From: Diadema setosum | Lineage: Eukaryota; Echinodermata; Echinoidea; Diadematoida; Diadematidae | Assembly: GCA_033980235.1 (NCBI GenBank) | Contig: CM067067.1 | Span: 1,877,001 to 1,941,000 of the forward strand | DNA: 64,000 nucleotides | Reading direction: 5' to 3' | Part shown: one piece after another, positions 1-13,800 of the stretch | Numbering within the stretch: position 1 is the first letter of the stretch | Layout: each line of letters starts with the position of its first letter | The notes under the pieces: model-generated | Database searches by the model: none | Told to the model about the DNA's origin: nothing | Seen by the model: the letters and a program-made list of their open reading frames with translations, nothing else | Program-made: the position numbers and the translations under genes

Positions 1-615
1 GCAAGACATCTTTTCATCAGTTCAATACAATAAATACCTGTAACAGGAAAATCTCTGAGTCACAATGACTGGAAACCTCACAATATTTCACACATACACT
101 GCATTAGAGTAAAATTTCATATCCACAGTTGAGAACTAGACCCACAACAAACATCTTGCAGTACTAGCACATCTATCAATTCTAACTACAGGTGAGGTTT
201 ACCAATGGAGGTAGAAATAGAAGTGTCTAACTAAACAAATTTGGGGCACACTGTAACAGGAAAACATTTTCAGTTGGTAAAGTTGGTAAAGTTGGTAAAC
301 TTTGCATGGTGGCCACCAAACTGAAATAAGTATAAGGTGTTGTTGGAGTGAGTTTCGTAATGATAGCCAACAGCCCTAGGCTAATGATCTTACAAACAGT
401 TCCACAACATTTTGTTGACTGAGAATGCTATGGGCGCTAAGTTGCCACTAAACCCATACTGTTTGAGGCAACTTAGCACCCTTCTCATTCTCAGCCGACA
501 ATTTGCTCCTGCGACAATTGCTCCTATGAAATATCTGCACGCTATTTAAGCCAAACATAAAACCTACCCATAAACATATTCCTAACCCAATCCCTCACCC
601 TAAGTCCTTGGAGAA
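1..615. other. Left-edge stretch of TEP1 intron 19 with a foldback sequence
   Basis: No exon is recognisable. The notable content is an imperfect inverted repeat at 411-502: CTGAGAATG then GCGCTAAGTTGCC on the left, GGCAACTTAGC then CATTCTCAG on the right, with a 20-nt loop. It could form a long hairpin or be a small foldback element. The rest is AT-rich without recognised features. Confidence 0.55.
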
Positions 616-1610
616 ACTAGAAATGTCGCTACGGCGACTGGTGTATGCCTCCGCCATAATGCATGCTTCTCCTAATAGGTCTATAGTACAATGTCTTGAC
701 AATGTGTGATGAAAGTTTCACACAATTGGCAAAATATTAAAATGACAGGTTTGCCACAAATGTGCTGAATGTTCATTTTCCTAGAACTAGGTTCAATTGG
801 ATGAATGATTAAAACGTCAGAGTGCAGGTATTTGGGGGAACTGATGACTTTTACTTGACTTTTGACCCTTTTATAAGTTTATGCATTGAGTAATTTTCAA
901 GGTATTGAGAAAAAAGTATAATTTCAGTATCAAATGGTAAAATAGTATTATCTAAACCTGGCCTTTGACCTTTGACCTCACAGTTCCAAAGAGAATCACT
1001 GTTAGGTAGAACATGCATAAATATGTAAGTTTCATAATACCTTGAGTTACTTTTGAGATATGGAGGAAGAAGTGCAATTTAGCACTTTCACTTGACCTTT
1101 GACCTTTTGACCTTTGACCTTTTGGCAAGAAACTTCCCACAGAATATATATTGGGTTATACATGCATACATCAAGTTAAAAAAAAATCCTTCAGGCATTG
1201 CATAAATATAAGGAAAGCAGTGATATTTTGAGGAGTTGACCTTGACCTTTGACCCCCTGACCTTTGACCCATGACCCCCAACTTTCCTAGATAATCACTG
1301 CCCATCGGTACATGCATATATACTAAGTTCCATGAAGATACCTTGAACCATTTGCGAGATATGGAGAAAAACATGAAATTTCAAACCTTTTTTCACAAAA
1401 TAACCTGTGACATTTGACCTTTGACCCCGTGACCCTAAAATCCAAACAAAGTATTATCCCCCCAGGATATACCCTCATACCAAGTTTGATGCAAAACCAC
1501 GTCACGGTTCTTGAGATGTCGACAAAAACAAAACGGTACGGACGTACGGACGGACGGACGGACGACCCGAAAACATAATGCCTCCGGCCACTTCGTTGGC
1601 GGAGGCATAA
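616..1610 (+). mobile_element. Family A interspersed element, copy A1
   Basis: Starts ACTAGAAATGTCGCTACGGC and ends GGCGGAGGCATAA. The left end has a GTCGC/GCGAC hairpin and then TATGCCTCCGCC, which is inverted at the right end as part of an ATGCCTCCG/CGGAGGCAT hairpin. The interior consists of TGACCTTTGACC blocks separated by similar spacers, then a GACG tetranucleotide tract just before the right hairpin. It encodes no transposase. The layout resembles pearl or Helentron-type non-autonomous elements, an assignment by architecture only. It sits 57 bp from the exon 19 donor. Confidence 0.75.
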
Positions 1611-1667
1611 AAAAGACCACAGCAAATTGTTGCAGGAGTAAATGTGATGTCACCCTTAAAAACTTAC

Positions 1668-1850
1668 CAAGAGAGCAGTCTTGCCACATCCATGCTTGCC
1701 AGCGAGAAGGACTAGATTTGACTCCGCCTTCTTGATGATATCCAGACACTGCTTGAGTTGGGTCTGCCTTCCAGTGAATGTCACCAGCTGTGACTGGAGG
1801 AACATGTTGTGTTGAGCACCCTCATGGGCCACTTCATCCAAGATCTCACC
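1668..1850 (-). CDS. TEP1: TEP1 coding exon 19: NACHT start with Walker A (residues 1092-1152)
   Basis: 183 nt, phase 0 at both ends. It encodes FTGRQTQLKQCLDII and then NLVLLAGKHGCGKTALL. GKHGCGKT is an intact Walker A P-loop (human GQSGQGKT). The acceptor is ambiguous by 6 nt (exon start 1850 or 1844), and both options keep the frame. The donor GTAAGT abuts a family A repeat only 57 bp further on. No later TEP1 exon is visible between here and position 1. Confidence 0.93.
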
Positions 1851-4800
1851 CTTTCATGGGAAACGCAGACACACGATGCATTAGTACAACTTGAGTCACT
1901 GCATCAAGATTTTGGTCTCAACAAATAGACACTGAAATATAATCCTTGTACTAAAAATACCACATAGCCATGATCATTTAGGACAGAGTTGACCAAGCCT
2001 TTAGAAAAGAAAATACAAACAGTGATTTGATGTACTATGCTAGCTACTTTTGTATTCTCAGCGCTACAATGTTACCAGCAATTCTTTGCACATGGCCTCT
2101 ATTACCTATCTCTGTCATAATACACCCATACTTCAGACTGTCTCTTAAAACTGATGTCACATACTGTGAAACGAGACATTTTGTGTGCTTGAAACTTTCA
2201 CGAACTTTGCATGGAGCCAAGATTAGCGAAAGTACAATGCACATGGACGTTGTTGCCTACACAATGCAATGAATGCCAGTCACCGATTTGTGAAAGTTTC
2301 ATGCCCAAAAGGGGGCTTTTGGCTCCAATTTGCAAATGTTTCTGGTTTAACAGTATACCAAATACTTTTATTGTTTTAATATCTCTGTTTTGTATGCACA
2401 GTCACTCTTCAATGTATACCTTATTGATTTTAAGCAATATCAAAACCATGTTCATGTTGTTTTCACACATAATTTAGCAAAAGAAAAAATGGAAAAAAAT
2501 TAAGAAAAAACATCTGGAGACAGGAGCTGTAATGAGAAATCCTGAAGAAGTTCATACAAATAATTTACACTGGTAGGCCAGGACTTGACCACATCAAAAC
2601 TACACATTAGGAGCTTCTAAATACACCCTGATTCATGACACGTTTTAATGTAAATAGATACTAAGAATTGGACTAAAGACGTCATATTGGTAAATCTTAC
2701 ATCCTCTGGATAGGTGTTCTCTATGTAGTTCCAGACATTGTTGATGACGCGTCGACCAAAGTCTTCCAGACCCATTACGACTGGTTTGCCTTCTACCACT
2801 CCACCAAACTTACATGGATAGCTGCATCAAGGAAAATAATAACAATCATTTCTCTCTTGAAAACTCAGTACCATCTTCATCAATGACCTCAGTACAATTA
2901 TAGAACAAACATTTTTCTATCTGATAAAGATGCATTAATGTCAGTAGAAATCATTCTAGCAGTTTTTTCCCTCACAACAAAAAAATCTCTACTGATCTCA
3001 TTTCATCAAACATAAAATATTTCTGTCAACTCTGAACAATGGAAGATTATGTTTAAAATCTCCTTTTTGTGTGTGTATTTGTAGTTCGATACAATTAAAA
3101 TTCCTTTCTGATTTAGACAACAAACTGATTATACTTTTATCATGCACTCGTTCATTTTGCTTATTGCTGATTTTTGTATAAACACTGAAATATTGTGACT
3201 TGAAATTCACAGGTCAATATCACAGTACATAGACATCATCCAAGCGTTTGTAAAGATACAAGATACTTGTAAAGCACACATTGAAAAAAAAAATCAAGGC
3301 ATTCTGCTTTCACACTTTCTGTGTCTGGCCATCCTACCTGTCAAAAACCTCACAGCCACTGTTCCTGATAGTATCCTTCAGGTTGCCAAGTTTCTCCTTG
3401 GCCTGATCACTGCTATCCTCAAATTGGCCACGTATTTTGTTCGGCACATCCCTGGAAAGAAAGAAGCAATCTTCTTGTTGTTGTTTTTTCCCAAGTTCTC
3501 ATATACGGTATACATACTAACAATTAATTCATATACCTACTCATGACGATCAACCTTGAATAATGCACCTGGTCCAGTAAAAAGGCTGTACTTATTGCTA
3601 AAATTTGGGATTGACTGTCAAAAGTATATACAGCATATCACAAACAAAGGGTGCATATTTTTCTTATGCTCCACAAAATGACCTGTTGGAGAGAAACCTT
3701 TAAAAACAGTTATGACCTTATAACATTGTAAGATACAGCTAACCAAAATTGTGCTAAGTTCAAAACCTTCCTACCAGATTTAGATCGATGGAAATATTTG
3801 CATACAAAATTTCTCATGTTTAATGAAACATCAAATCTTCACATAAACTCACAGCCATAACAAATCAAGCTGATAAACTTAGCTTGGGAATACCATAAAG
3901 CTCTAAATCATGTGAAAGAAACAACATCAACAAGGAAGAAACAGACGTAAGTACCCTAGGATTGTAAGCCTTCATCTTAAACTTGAAATCTTTGACTCGA
4001 TGAAAGAAAGTTACAGTGCTCTCTGACAAATATTCAAGCAAGAGTCTAACAAGACTGATATATGTTTATTTTTCTCAGCTTTCCTGTTTCGTTTTTGATT
4101 GTGTAGAGGACTCTAGGATATAGTTATTACAGAGTCTTACTGGAGGAATTCAGAGTTCCTGATGTAGAAGAAGGCTTTCCCTGTGGACTCGTCAGAATGG
4201 AGAGCCTTGTGGTACATCTCCAGCTCTGTGATGGAGCGGCCAGCTGGGTGCCAAGGCAACCAGTAAAATTCATCTTCATCACTCAGGTCAGGGTAGGAAG
4301 GTGGCATGTAACCATAGCGATTTCCCAGCATGCCCAGGAAGAGGTCACATCTGTTGGCCTCACGCAGACATATCTCCACGGAACTGAAATTAAACATTTA
4401 TTGGTGAAAGTAACTGACAGATTACATGTGCTGCTCATTTGGCTCACAACAAAACTTTATTTTAGGAGATTTATGCCTTGAAATATCATATCTTACCGAA
4501 GACACATTTTTTGTTGTTGTTGTTATTGTTAACTAGATGCATCACGTCTTTTCCCTTCTAACCTTTAAATGATCTTCACATTTTTCTCCTCTTCCAAGAT
4601 GCAATAGTTGACAATAATCAGCAATCTATACAACAGAGATATTTTACCTGCTGTGTCGGGGGCTTACCGCAGGTAAGGATAAAGAGCTCCCAAGTTTTCC
4701 TCACAAGTGATACAGTGCTTGAGAATTATCAATCACCTAGTAAACAGAGACAGTCATTTCATAGCTGCCATGTCCAGTCTCTTCCTCACAGAAGGAAACA

Positions 4801-7800
4801 AAAGAGACCCACCACAACAAAAGATCCTGAAGTCGCTGAAGGCTGAGCCGAGAAAATTGTGTTTGAAGTCAGATCATCAAAATCGGTCAAAATGATCATG
4901 ATCTTCTTGATCATGACAGCGTCGGAAAGAAAACTCTGAAGGCGGTTTTCTCAAAATGCTGATTTCCTAGACCACTCGACACGCACTAATGAAATCATCT
5001 GTATCTACGCAACCGAGCACTTTTATGACTCATGTTATGGATGAAATTAAAGTGGAAGAGTAAGAAAATAATGTTATGCCATATTCAGAAAATCGCCCTC
5101 TCCCGATTTTCACCTCCTTTTGTTGTAGCGGGTCACAAATATACAATGTGCCGTAGCCGGTAACATGTTGGTCAGTGACGACCAACAATCCACCAGAAAG
5201 AGACAATAATTTCTCACCTGCTGTGTTTGGTCTGCTCCTCATTCACTCCCCATCTCAAGTCCACCTCGTACAGGTTGACGAAGCGGGCCTTCGCCTTGGC
5301 GCGCAGCTCCGGGAAGACGAAGCGGGTCAGGAGGTCACGCTCGCCATGCATGTCGCGGAAGGTCGAAGAGATGAAGACTCGCAGAGTGTGAGTGCTGGGT
5401 TGAGAATTCAAGGGTAAATATTAACTACATGGCTTTAAATATTCATTGAATTATTTGCAAAATGTTGGGCAGGACACAAGTCTTCCAACAGAAGACATTC
5501 TAATACAAAAAGCTAATTCACAAAGTGGACAAGGAATACTAATCATATCTTCATCAAAACCACTTTGCAATGGCAATCTAAACACACAGGTGCTACAATT
5601 CCTTAGCTCACTGAAGACAAAACCTATCACTACTAGATGTTTCCCCACCACAATTCTGTTTTTCTTAGGGAGGGGGGAAGGGGGATAGACTGATATTCTG
5701 CATCACTGAGCCAATTATCTGAGTGAAAATTGGGATGACAAAAGTACATCTATAAATGTCCCTAAATACTTGCAAATATTTCTTGTTTCTTTGGGGGAAG
5801 GGTGCTTGATTTGTTATCTTACCGCCTGGTCTGCTGTGGAGCCAAGAGGGTGAGAGGTTTCTCTGGGGTGACGTCAACCACAGCTGTCTTCTTGCCTGTG
5901 TGTATCTGAGAGAGACAAACAGAGCACAATGTATCACTGCATCCCAGTCATATTATGGGCTTATCATTGGAAAAATAGAGAGAGGCATATAGAGCACACT
6001 GTTTCAATGCAATCTCATATCAGGGGGATATCACCGAGTACCTAGCCCTTTGTCAATTAGGACGGCTTCAGTGAATGAGATAGTATTTCAAATCAGACAG
6101 CAATGATGCTAAAGTTGTTGTCATGGTGATTCTTCAGATGGGAATTCTCATGTGTTTGAATGGCAAGTCATAATGACTATTGATAGTGTACTTCTACACA
6201 GGAGGCAACAAAATTCCATTTACTTTTTTTTTTACATGACATACTAGTCCCTGGTATTTGTCTCATTTGTGTTTTAGATGTGCCTTCAATGTTTGTCCTG
6301 CTGTTCTTGAGATAAAGAAGTACCTCAGCACACATACAAACTTGGGATCAAATTGACTCATAACTGTCTCCATTAGATGGATAAAAACTGTATGTCAGTG
6401 GTATACCTTGATGTTATCCAAGCCATAGGCTTTGTCAATGTTCTCCACGTGTGTGACTTGGCCTGTGTCACCTCGCTCAGCGATGAATCGCAGGATCTGG
6501 TCACTGTACCCTGCGATGAAAATGTCGTTGGGATGTGTTGGTTCATCGGAAGTAGCCATACTGTTTGGGAGAAGAAAGTACAGATGGTAAGTATCCATAC
6601 TGGACATATTCATGCAAACTCAACAATTTGACTAGTACGATGAGATAGAAATCACTAGTAGTGACTGCAAACCTATATTAAAGACTCTTCTTTTGTCAAT
6701 CACAGGAGAGATACATTCCTCAATTCAATGCAATAAAATTTCTCTTTAATGGACAGCAGAAAAAAGTGTTGGGATGTATGACGGCTTGATCACTGGATGC
6801 ATCAACGAAATCTCTGAAGCAAGTACAAAGACCTCTGAAAAGATATCTCACATTTAACCTTTGTATCGGAATGAATGTCAGGAGATGATATCAATACTTC
6901 ACACTAGTGACTTCTTAACCTTGTGGTTAGCAATATGAACGTATGACCACAACGAGGCAGAAAATTTGCCTTTCGCAGCATATGAAATCTATTTACATCA
7001 AAAGGTAAGAGAATTCCTAAATCAATGCTCGACAATCAACCTGCTGGTTAGACAGACATAATCCTTATAAACTGGAGGAAGCAAAATGAAGATTCCCAGC
7101 AAAAATTAATCCTGTCACTCCTCTCAGAACCAAAATCTCAAAATGCTACTAGTATTGCATGAAATACACATGCTATTGGTAGGAACAAGGTAAAAAGATT
7201 GAAATAATTTTCCAGTGTTAACTGAAGGTTGACATACCAGCATCGTCCCCCACCCAGGTTGACGTTGACATAGAGCAGGTTGCTGTTGACGATGTGGCGG
7301 TACTTGGTCAGGAAGTTTGAGATCATCTTGGCCTCATCACCAGACTGGTTGCTGCCATTGCTCAAAATCATCAGATTGTCCAGCTGGGTAGGTAGAGACG
7401 AAATCACGGCATATTTCATTTTTATGATAAAGTTTCATGTACTGTAAGACTCTTAATTCTTCATCAAACAACAATGCATTTTGTGGTTAACATTGTACAC
7501 TTTTTCCTGTTATTCTGAAATCACAGTTAGCCCACAGTAAAAACATGTTTTCATTAACAGCTCAATTCTCACAGGACACTTGATCACTCCATGTATATCA
7601 AGCAGTTATCTAGCCTAATCTCTAAATGTTCAATAATTACCAACAATAAAATCAGAAATCTAACAAACAAAAATCCTTTACTACAAATCAAACTGCACAA
7701 GATTTCACTATCATAACAAGAGATAAAACTCTGCTGGAATCTCCTTCCTTTCACCCAAATCCTAATGGTCAGTCTGACTAGTCCGTATTTTCTACTAGGT

Positions 7801-10800
7801 CACTGACTCTAATCACAAGCTTTGGTTTACTCTGTCTCCACAACCACTTATCAGACTGATCTTAGAAATGATCCATTATACATATCTACTGTCAATTTAG
7901 AGATGTCTACACTATCTAAATCAATTTTTTACCAATTCCTATCAATTGTAGGCAGCCTTCCTCTGGTAAAAAAAAAAAAAAAAATCTCTTTGCATATCTT
8001 ACCTCCACCCTGTCTCTCAAAATCTCCCCAAGGATGGTTGGGTTCAGCCCCTCACCAGATGACTCGTTGTACGTCATTACCTATACACAAGAGGCAGAAG
8101 GCAAAATAAGTTTGGAGTGTGAACGTAACTAAAAAAGGACAAACGCTGTCAAATACATGTATGCAGACAACAGTAACATCAGATGATACTGAAGTACAGG
8201 TATCAATGCCTCTTCATGTGCAAAATATCATAAGAACTCTGTATGGGTGACAAAAGATAACTTCACTTTAAAATTCTTGATGGTGCTTGATGTTCTGCAC
8301 CATTAGTTGACCACTGTCTGTGTATCATAGTCAAAATTCTGCAGACTAAGATTGATTTGATTTACAATATATGTATGCAATAAATCTAAGACAATGATTT
8401 GTCCTAAGTTATAGAAATTATTGATGTTCAGTTTGCATTTGTTGGATTAAATTTCACTTTAATGCCAGGAGTCTCACATTCTCTGAGATGTAACATGAGG
8501 GGGGCAACATTCATTCAGGTCATTATTTCAACTAGGAAAAATATACCACCAAATGAAAATAGTTTGCTATGAACTTACTTACTCAAAAAATATTACAGAA
8601 AAAAACAAAAAGAACAGAATGAAGTCTATGTACAAAATGACAAGAAGTCTGACTCTAATGTCAATGGGGGATTACTACTTGAGCTGCTATTTTGGGAACC
8701 GCAATGCCATAAACCATGAGCCATCGCATAAAGAAGGTTTACTCACGGATTTGTGATTCATGCACTTGTTTCTAAATTTGGACAGGCATACATGTAGTTC
8801 TGTGAAGAGCTATGAGATTTGTTATCAGCAGTGGCTTGGAGGTAGGAAACAAAGGTGATCTATTGATTAAGGCTATTCTCTAAACTACTTTCTTTTCCTC
8901 AACTGATGCCCTACCACAGAGTTCACGTTCTTCTTTTAATACTTATAAACCACAGTTCATAAACAAATATTCATACACCCTACACATCAATAAGTCAGAG
9001 AATGAATGCACATCCAAACAAACAACTACAAATGAAGAGCTCATTTGCAAAAGGGGTTAGATCCATTTTTGACGAAATTTGAGTTATTAGCATCACTGCA
9101 CAGAATTCCAGTTGAGTTAGCTACAGTGAAAATTTCAACTGCAGACGACCATTTGAATAGAAACAAGGAAAAGTAGAAATTACGCGGTGCGTAATATATG
9201 TCCCCGCCGAAAGTAGCATTTAGTAGCAAAATGTACAATGAAGGTAAAAAGATCAAGGTCAAAGGTCAAAGAAGTCAAAGGTCAAAATTCTATGTAGAAG
9301 TTTTGAAGCCCTCACCTAGTGCCATCACATAACGCAAATGGAATCGAAATCGGGTTAGAAATGGCGAAGGAGTGGCATTTTGTAGCCAATGTACAATATA
9401 GGTCAAAAATCAAGGTCAAAGGTCAAAGAAGTCAAAGGTCAAAATTCTGTGTAGAAGTTTTGAAGCCCTCACCTAGTGCCATCACATAGAGCGAACAGAA
9501 TCGAAATCGGGTTAGAAATGGGGAAGGAGTAGCATTTGGTAGCAAAATGTACAATACAGGTCAAAAATCAAGGTCAGAGGTCAAAGAAGTCAAAGGTCAA
9601 AATTCTGTGTAGAAGTTTTGAAGCCCTCACCTAGTGCCATCACTTAAAGCAAACGGAATTGAAATCGGGTTAGAAATGGCGAAGGAGTAGCATTTTGTAG
9701 CAAAATGTACAATATAGGTAAAAAATCAAGGGCAAAGGTCAAAGAAGTCAAAGGTCAAAATTCTGTGTAGAAGTTTTGAAGCCCTCACCTAGTGCCATCA
9801 CATAAAGCAAACGGAATTGAAATTGGGTTAGTAATGGCGAAGGAGTAGCATTTTGTAGGCAATGTACAATATAGGTCAAAAATCAAGGTCAAAGGTCAAA
9901 GAAGTCAAAGGTCAAAATTCTGTGTAGAAGTTTTGAAGCCCTCACCTAGTGCCATCATATAAAGCAAACGGAATCAAAATCGGGTTAGAAATGGCGAAGG
10001 AGTAGCATTTTGAAGCAAAATGTACAATATAGGTCAAAGGTCAAGGTCAAAGGTCACAACTGAAATTCTGTATAGAAGTTTCAAAGCTCCCATGTAGTGC
10101 TATCATATAAAGCAAACAGAATCAAAACCGGGTTAGAAATGGCGAAGGAGTAGCATTTTGAACATTTTGATCACACACGGACGCACAGACAGACGGACAG
10201 ACAGACGGACAGACGGACAGACGGACACACACACGTACGGAGCCCGTTTCATAGTCCCCTGCTTGAACTCGTTCGGCGGGGACAATTATTGCAAAATTAG
10301 ATTTAGATTTTCCATACACTTGTGTACAAATTCTCACAAATAAACCTATTTTTCTAAAGTGCTAAAAGTGGATCTAGCCCCTTTTGCAAATAAACTCTTC
10401 AAATGTACATATCAATATATCATCGCCAGCACAAGTCACAAAGGTATTCACAAACTGGAAAAATATATTCTATTTATGCTTTTGTCTATGAGTCAAATAT
10501 AAATGACCCTGAGAAACAGAGACCAATAGGCTCATAGAGTTTGATCTATTCTCTCTAAGTCTGGAAGAAGGTGGCAGTGAGGGAAGATGTCCCACTCACC
10601 CTAGCTTGTCCCAGCACGCTGGCCATGTTATCTAGGATGGTTCCAGACTCCAGCTCGACCTCAAGGTAACTGGTTCCTGCATAGATGATCATGGAGCAGT
10701 CCTCACAGGAATACTTGCACATCAGACCCAGTAAGATTCCCACCTCCATCGTCTGGAAACCACAAGGTGATAACTTTAATTTATTGCCTTTTAGAGCACA

Positions 10801-13800
10801 GCTGGGCAGAACACAAACGTCACAGCATGACAGTTTGTGTCACATGAATGTTGTCGAAAGAAATGCAGGTAACTTCCAGAAGCACAATTGCATTTTGAGA
10901 GAAACCACTTCTGTGGGGTGTTTTTACTCTTCAAAATAGTGCACACCAGCAAGCCTATGCATGTAAAATGTGAACAAGACTCCAAGATAACTATATGGTA
11001 CCAGTTCCACTTACAGCAAAAGTTTGGAAATTAGTATGCTCTATACGATATATTATTTGAGTATATAAAACCCTCTTCACTCATTTGCACACATAATGTT
11101 CAACATTTCTGCCTTTACTCACATATGCCTATTCACAGTGATTTTTTTAGTTGGGCAATATGTACTTCGACCCCAAATTATTGCATCCTCTATGATCAAT
11201 GACATGTCGAACATGTTTCATGTCTGACAATTTTAAAGGATTCAGAGATTTCTTGATGCATCACGTATCTACATTGATGAACAGTGCAAATGATTTCCTT
11301 CCACAAGCTATTCACCATAACCTAATCTGTGAGGAGTTCCTGCAATTGCCACACAGCCTGTGAACCTCCTCCTTTTATTTCCTGTTTAACAGAAGCTAAT
11401 CTGGATACATGCCATTAAAGCCAAAACACACTGACTTCTCACAAGGGCTTAAACTTTATCTTCCAACATCTGAAGTTTGCTTGCAATACATGAAAAGGGT
11501 CTATGAAGAAACTTGTCTGGCTGGCACAATTTGCCAGGAAAATGATTTGTTTTGGAGTAATTTTGAGATCAAGTGTAAAATAATTTCGATATGCATATGA
11601 TTTCATCTTAAAACAAAAATGTGAAATGTGAAAATGTTTTACCTTCTAGTAAGGATTTCTTACGAGGAAGAGGGTCTGTAAATATGACATAATATACACA
11701 AAATGTATGTCATTATATAACACCTGAAGAGATCATTGTCATTTGATTGGTTGTTTGACATTGATCATTCGGCCCATTTCACTATGATGTCATCATCCGT
11801 GCAATTGTGGTTCCATTTACCGTGCAATTTTGGATCCATACGATTTGCTCCATTGCAAGCTCGCTGAGAGCCCGGCACACTAAGCGTGTAAAACGCTTGC
11901 ATTTGCAGTGTGTGTATGCGACAGCGCGCTAGCGTGAAAGCGTTCAGTAGGAACTATCTCACAATCTCAGATTCTCTCTTGTTTCTAAATTAATAATAAA
12001 ACATCAAATGACAAAGATCTATTTTGGGCATTATACAAAACAAATAATAAATGTTTTTCATTCGTGCAATGGACGGAATATTTCATTTGGTGAAAGATGA
12101 AATGTTTGATCCATTCAACGAGGCTGCGCCTTGTTGAATGGATCATTTCATCTTTCACCTCATGAAATATTCTGTCCATTGCACTCATAAACATTCATTA
12201 TTTGTATACTATATTTTCTGGCAGACAATCCAATGCGACAGAGAAGGAGTGGGAACAGCTGATCTCACCGTACGCTTCTTGCCCAGTCCTCTGGCAGAGG
12301 TACAAGGCTTCTCCATGGAGCCGCCAACATTACACAGAATCACGGTTTTCCCTGGGATGGGTTTGACGTTGTAGCTGGTAGCAATCTTCACTGCTGTGTC
12401 TAGGGCCTTGCGGTAGCGGCTCAACATCGCCATGTCATAAGGCAGTGAGCTGATGAGGGGAAAAGACAGTTTAAAGGTTTAAAACACACATGTACATGCC
12501 AAATGCATCCACACATGACATGAACATGAAAGTGGCCCTCAACAAGAAATGTTACTACGTCTTCTCCTCTACGTAATCCTAAACCCTTCAAATAAAATGA
12601 AACAACAAATGAATATCTGGACACACAAACTATGAAAGGCTAACAGATTCCTAATGCAACATATCCATTTGCCTGTCACTACAACTGGACAGGAAAGTGG
12701 GAAGGAACGTATCCTGTTGTGTTATTACAATCTGTGATACTAGATCATATTGAGTCCTATCATAGCTTCAAGAGAAAAGAATACAATAATAGATTCAATC
12801 ATATAAGAAATTGGATGCAATTTGTCAGAGCACTAATGGATTTAAAAAAAAATGTTTCAAATAATGCAAAAGTTTGTTTGCAACATAATCGACTAAGAGT
12901 GACACATGAGGGCTCACATGCCCTCGGGTATTGGTAAAGAATTTTACTTCTGTGAGTCCTGGCCCGTGTGTCACTCCATTAAATTTTGTATGTATACCCC
13001 TGCACATATGTTACATGTACTGCATATTGCAATTGTATGCCCTAATGAATAATTATAATAATAGTAGTAGTAGTAGTAATAATAATAAGGTCAAGACATA
13101 GCAACATATATTCGAAAATTATCTCATGAAACGACAAAATAAAAACAAATTTCAATGAGTAAAATTAGCTGCTTACCTCAACTTCTTTTCCAGCTTCTTC
13201 TTCTTCCACTTTGGCATGGCATCCTCCTTCCTGGCTCGCTTGCCCCTTGGCTGCCTCACACCACTCTCATTCTCCTCCTTCAGTCTCTCTGGATGGGGAG
13301 ACAGACATCACAAACCATGCATCATTAAAATGTGTTGACTCATTCTGACCAAGGTCTTCAGAAGTGTCTCTTTTTACTCAGCTCTCTTAGAATACTTATT
13401 TTTTTAAGCATTACACATCTTTACATAAAAAAAAAAACATATTGCATCATACTCATTTCAAGGGAGCGTATGGCAATGAAAAGGGAAGTTTTAAAAATCA
13501 TTACTACATGAAATACTATATATGCCATATATTTAGCGGGCCTCATTTTTTGCTAATCAGGGCCCCATTTCATAAAAGATGTTAGGATGACAACTCTTGC
13601 TGGAATGACAACTTTCCACAGCAAACAGCCAATCAGGAAGCTGTATTCTTGTCGTTACCATGACAATAGTCATTCCAGCAAAGAGGTGTCATCAAATAAA
13701 CTCTTTATGAAATGGGGCCCTGGACTTCCCAAAAGTTTCATGAGTGGTTACATTCGCAATCATGGAGTATTGGAGTGAAAAGGGAAATAATCCCATGTAT

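Larger units (their letters stand above)
1851..8002 (-). other. TEP1 introns 18 to 11, short and mostly plain
   Basis: Gaps between exons 19 and 11 are 1851-2700, 2822-3337, 3452-4140, 4384-5217, 5395-5822, 5906-6406, 6561-7237 and 7384-8002. They are AT-rich with no large repeat. Intron 15 (4384-5217) contains local palindromes: TTACCTGC facing GCAGGTAA near 4646-4677, a TGATCATGATC inverted repeat near 4890-4918, and TTGGTC facing GACCAA near 5169-5186. No open reading frame here looks like a gene. Confidence 0.6.

Noticed and set aside
4645..5231. Repeated ACCTGCTGTGT near the exon 15 donor as a partial exon duplication
   Set aside because: Only 11 bp match and nothing else of the exon is duplicated; likely coincidence.
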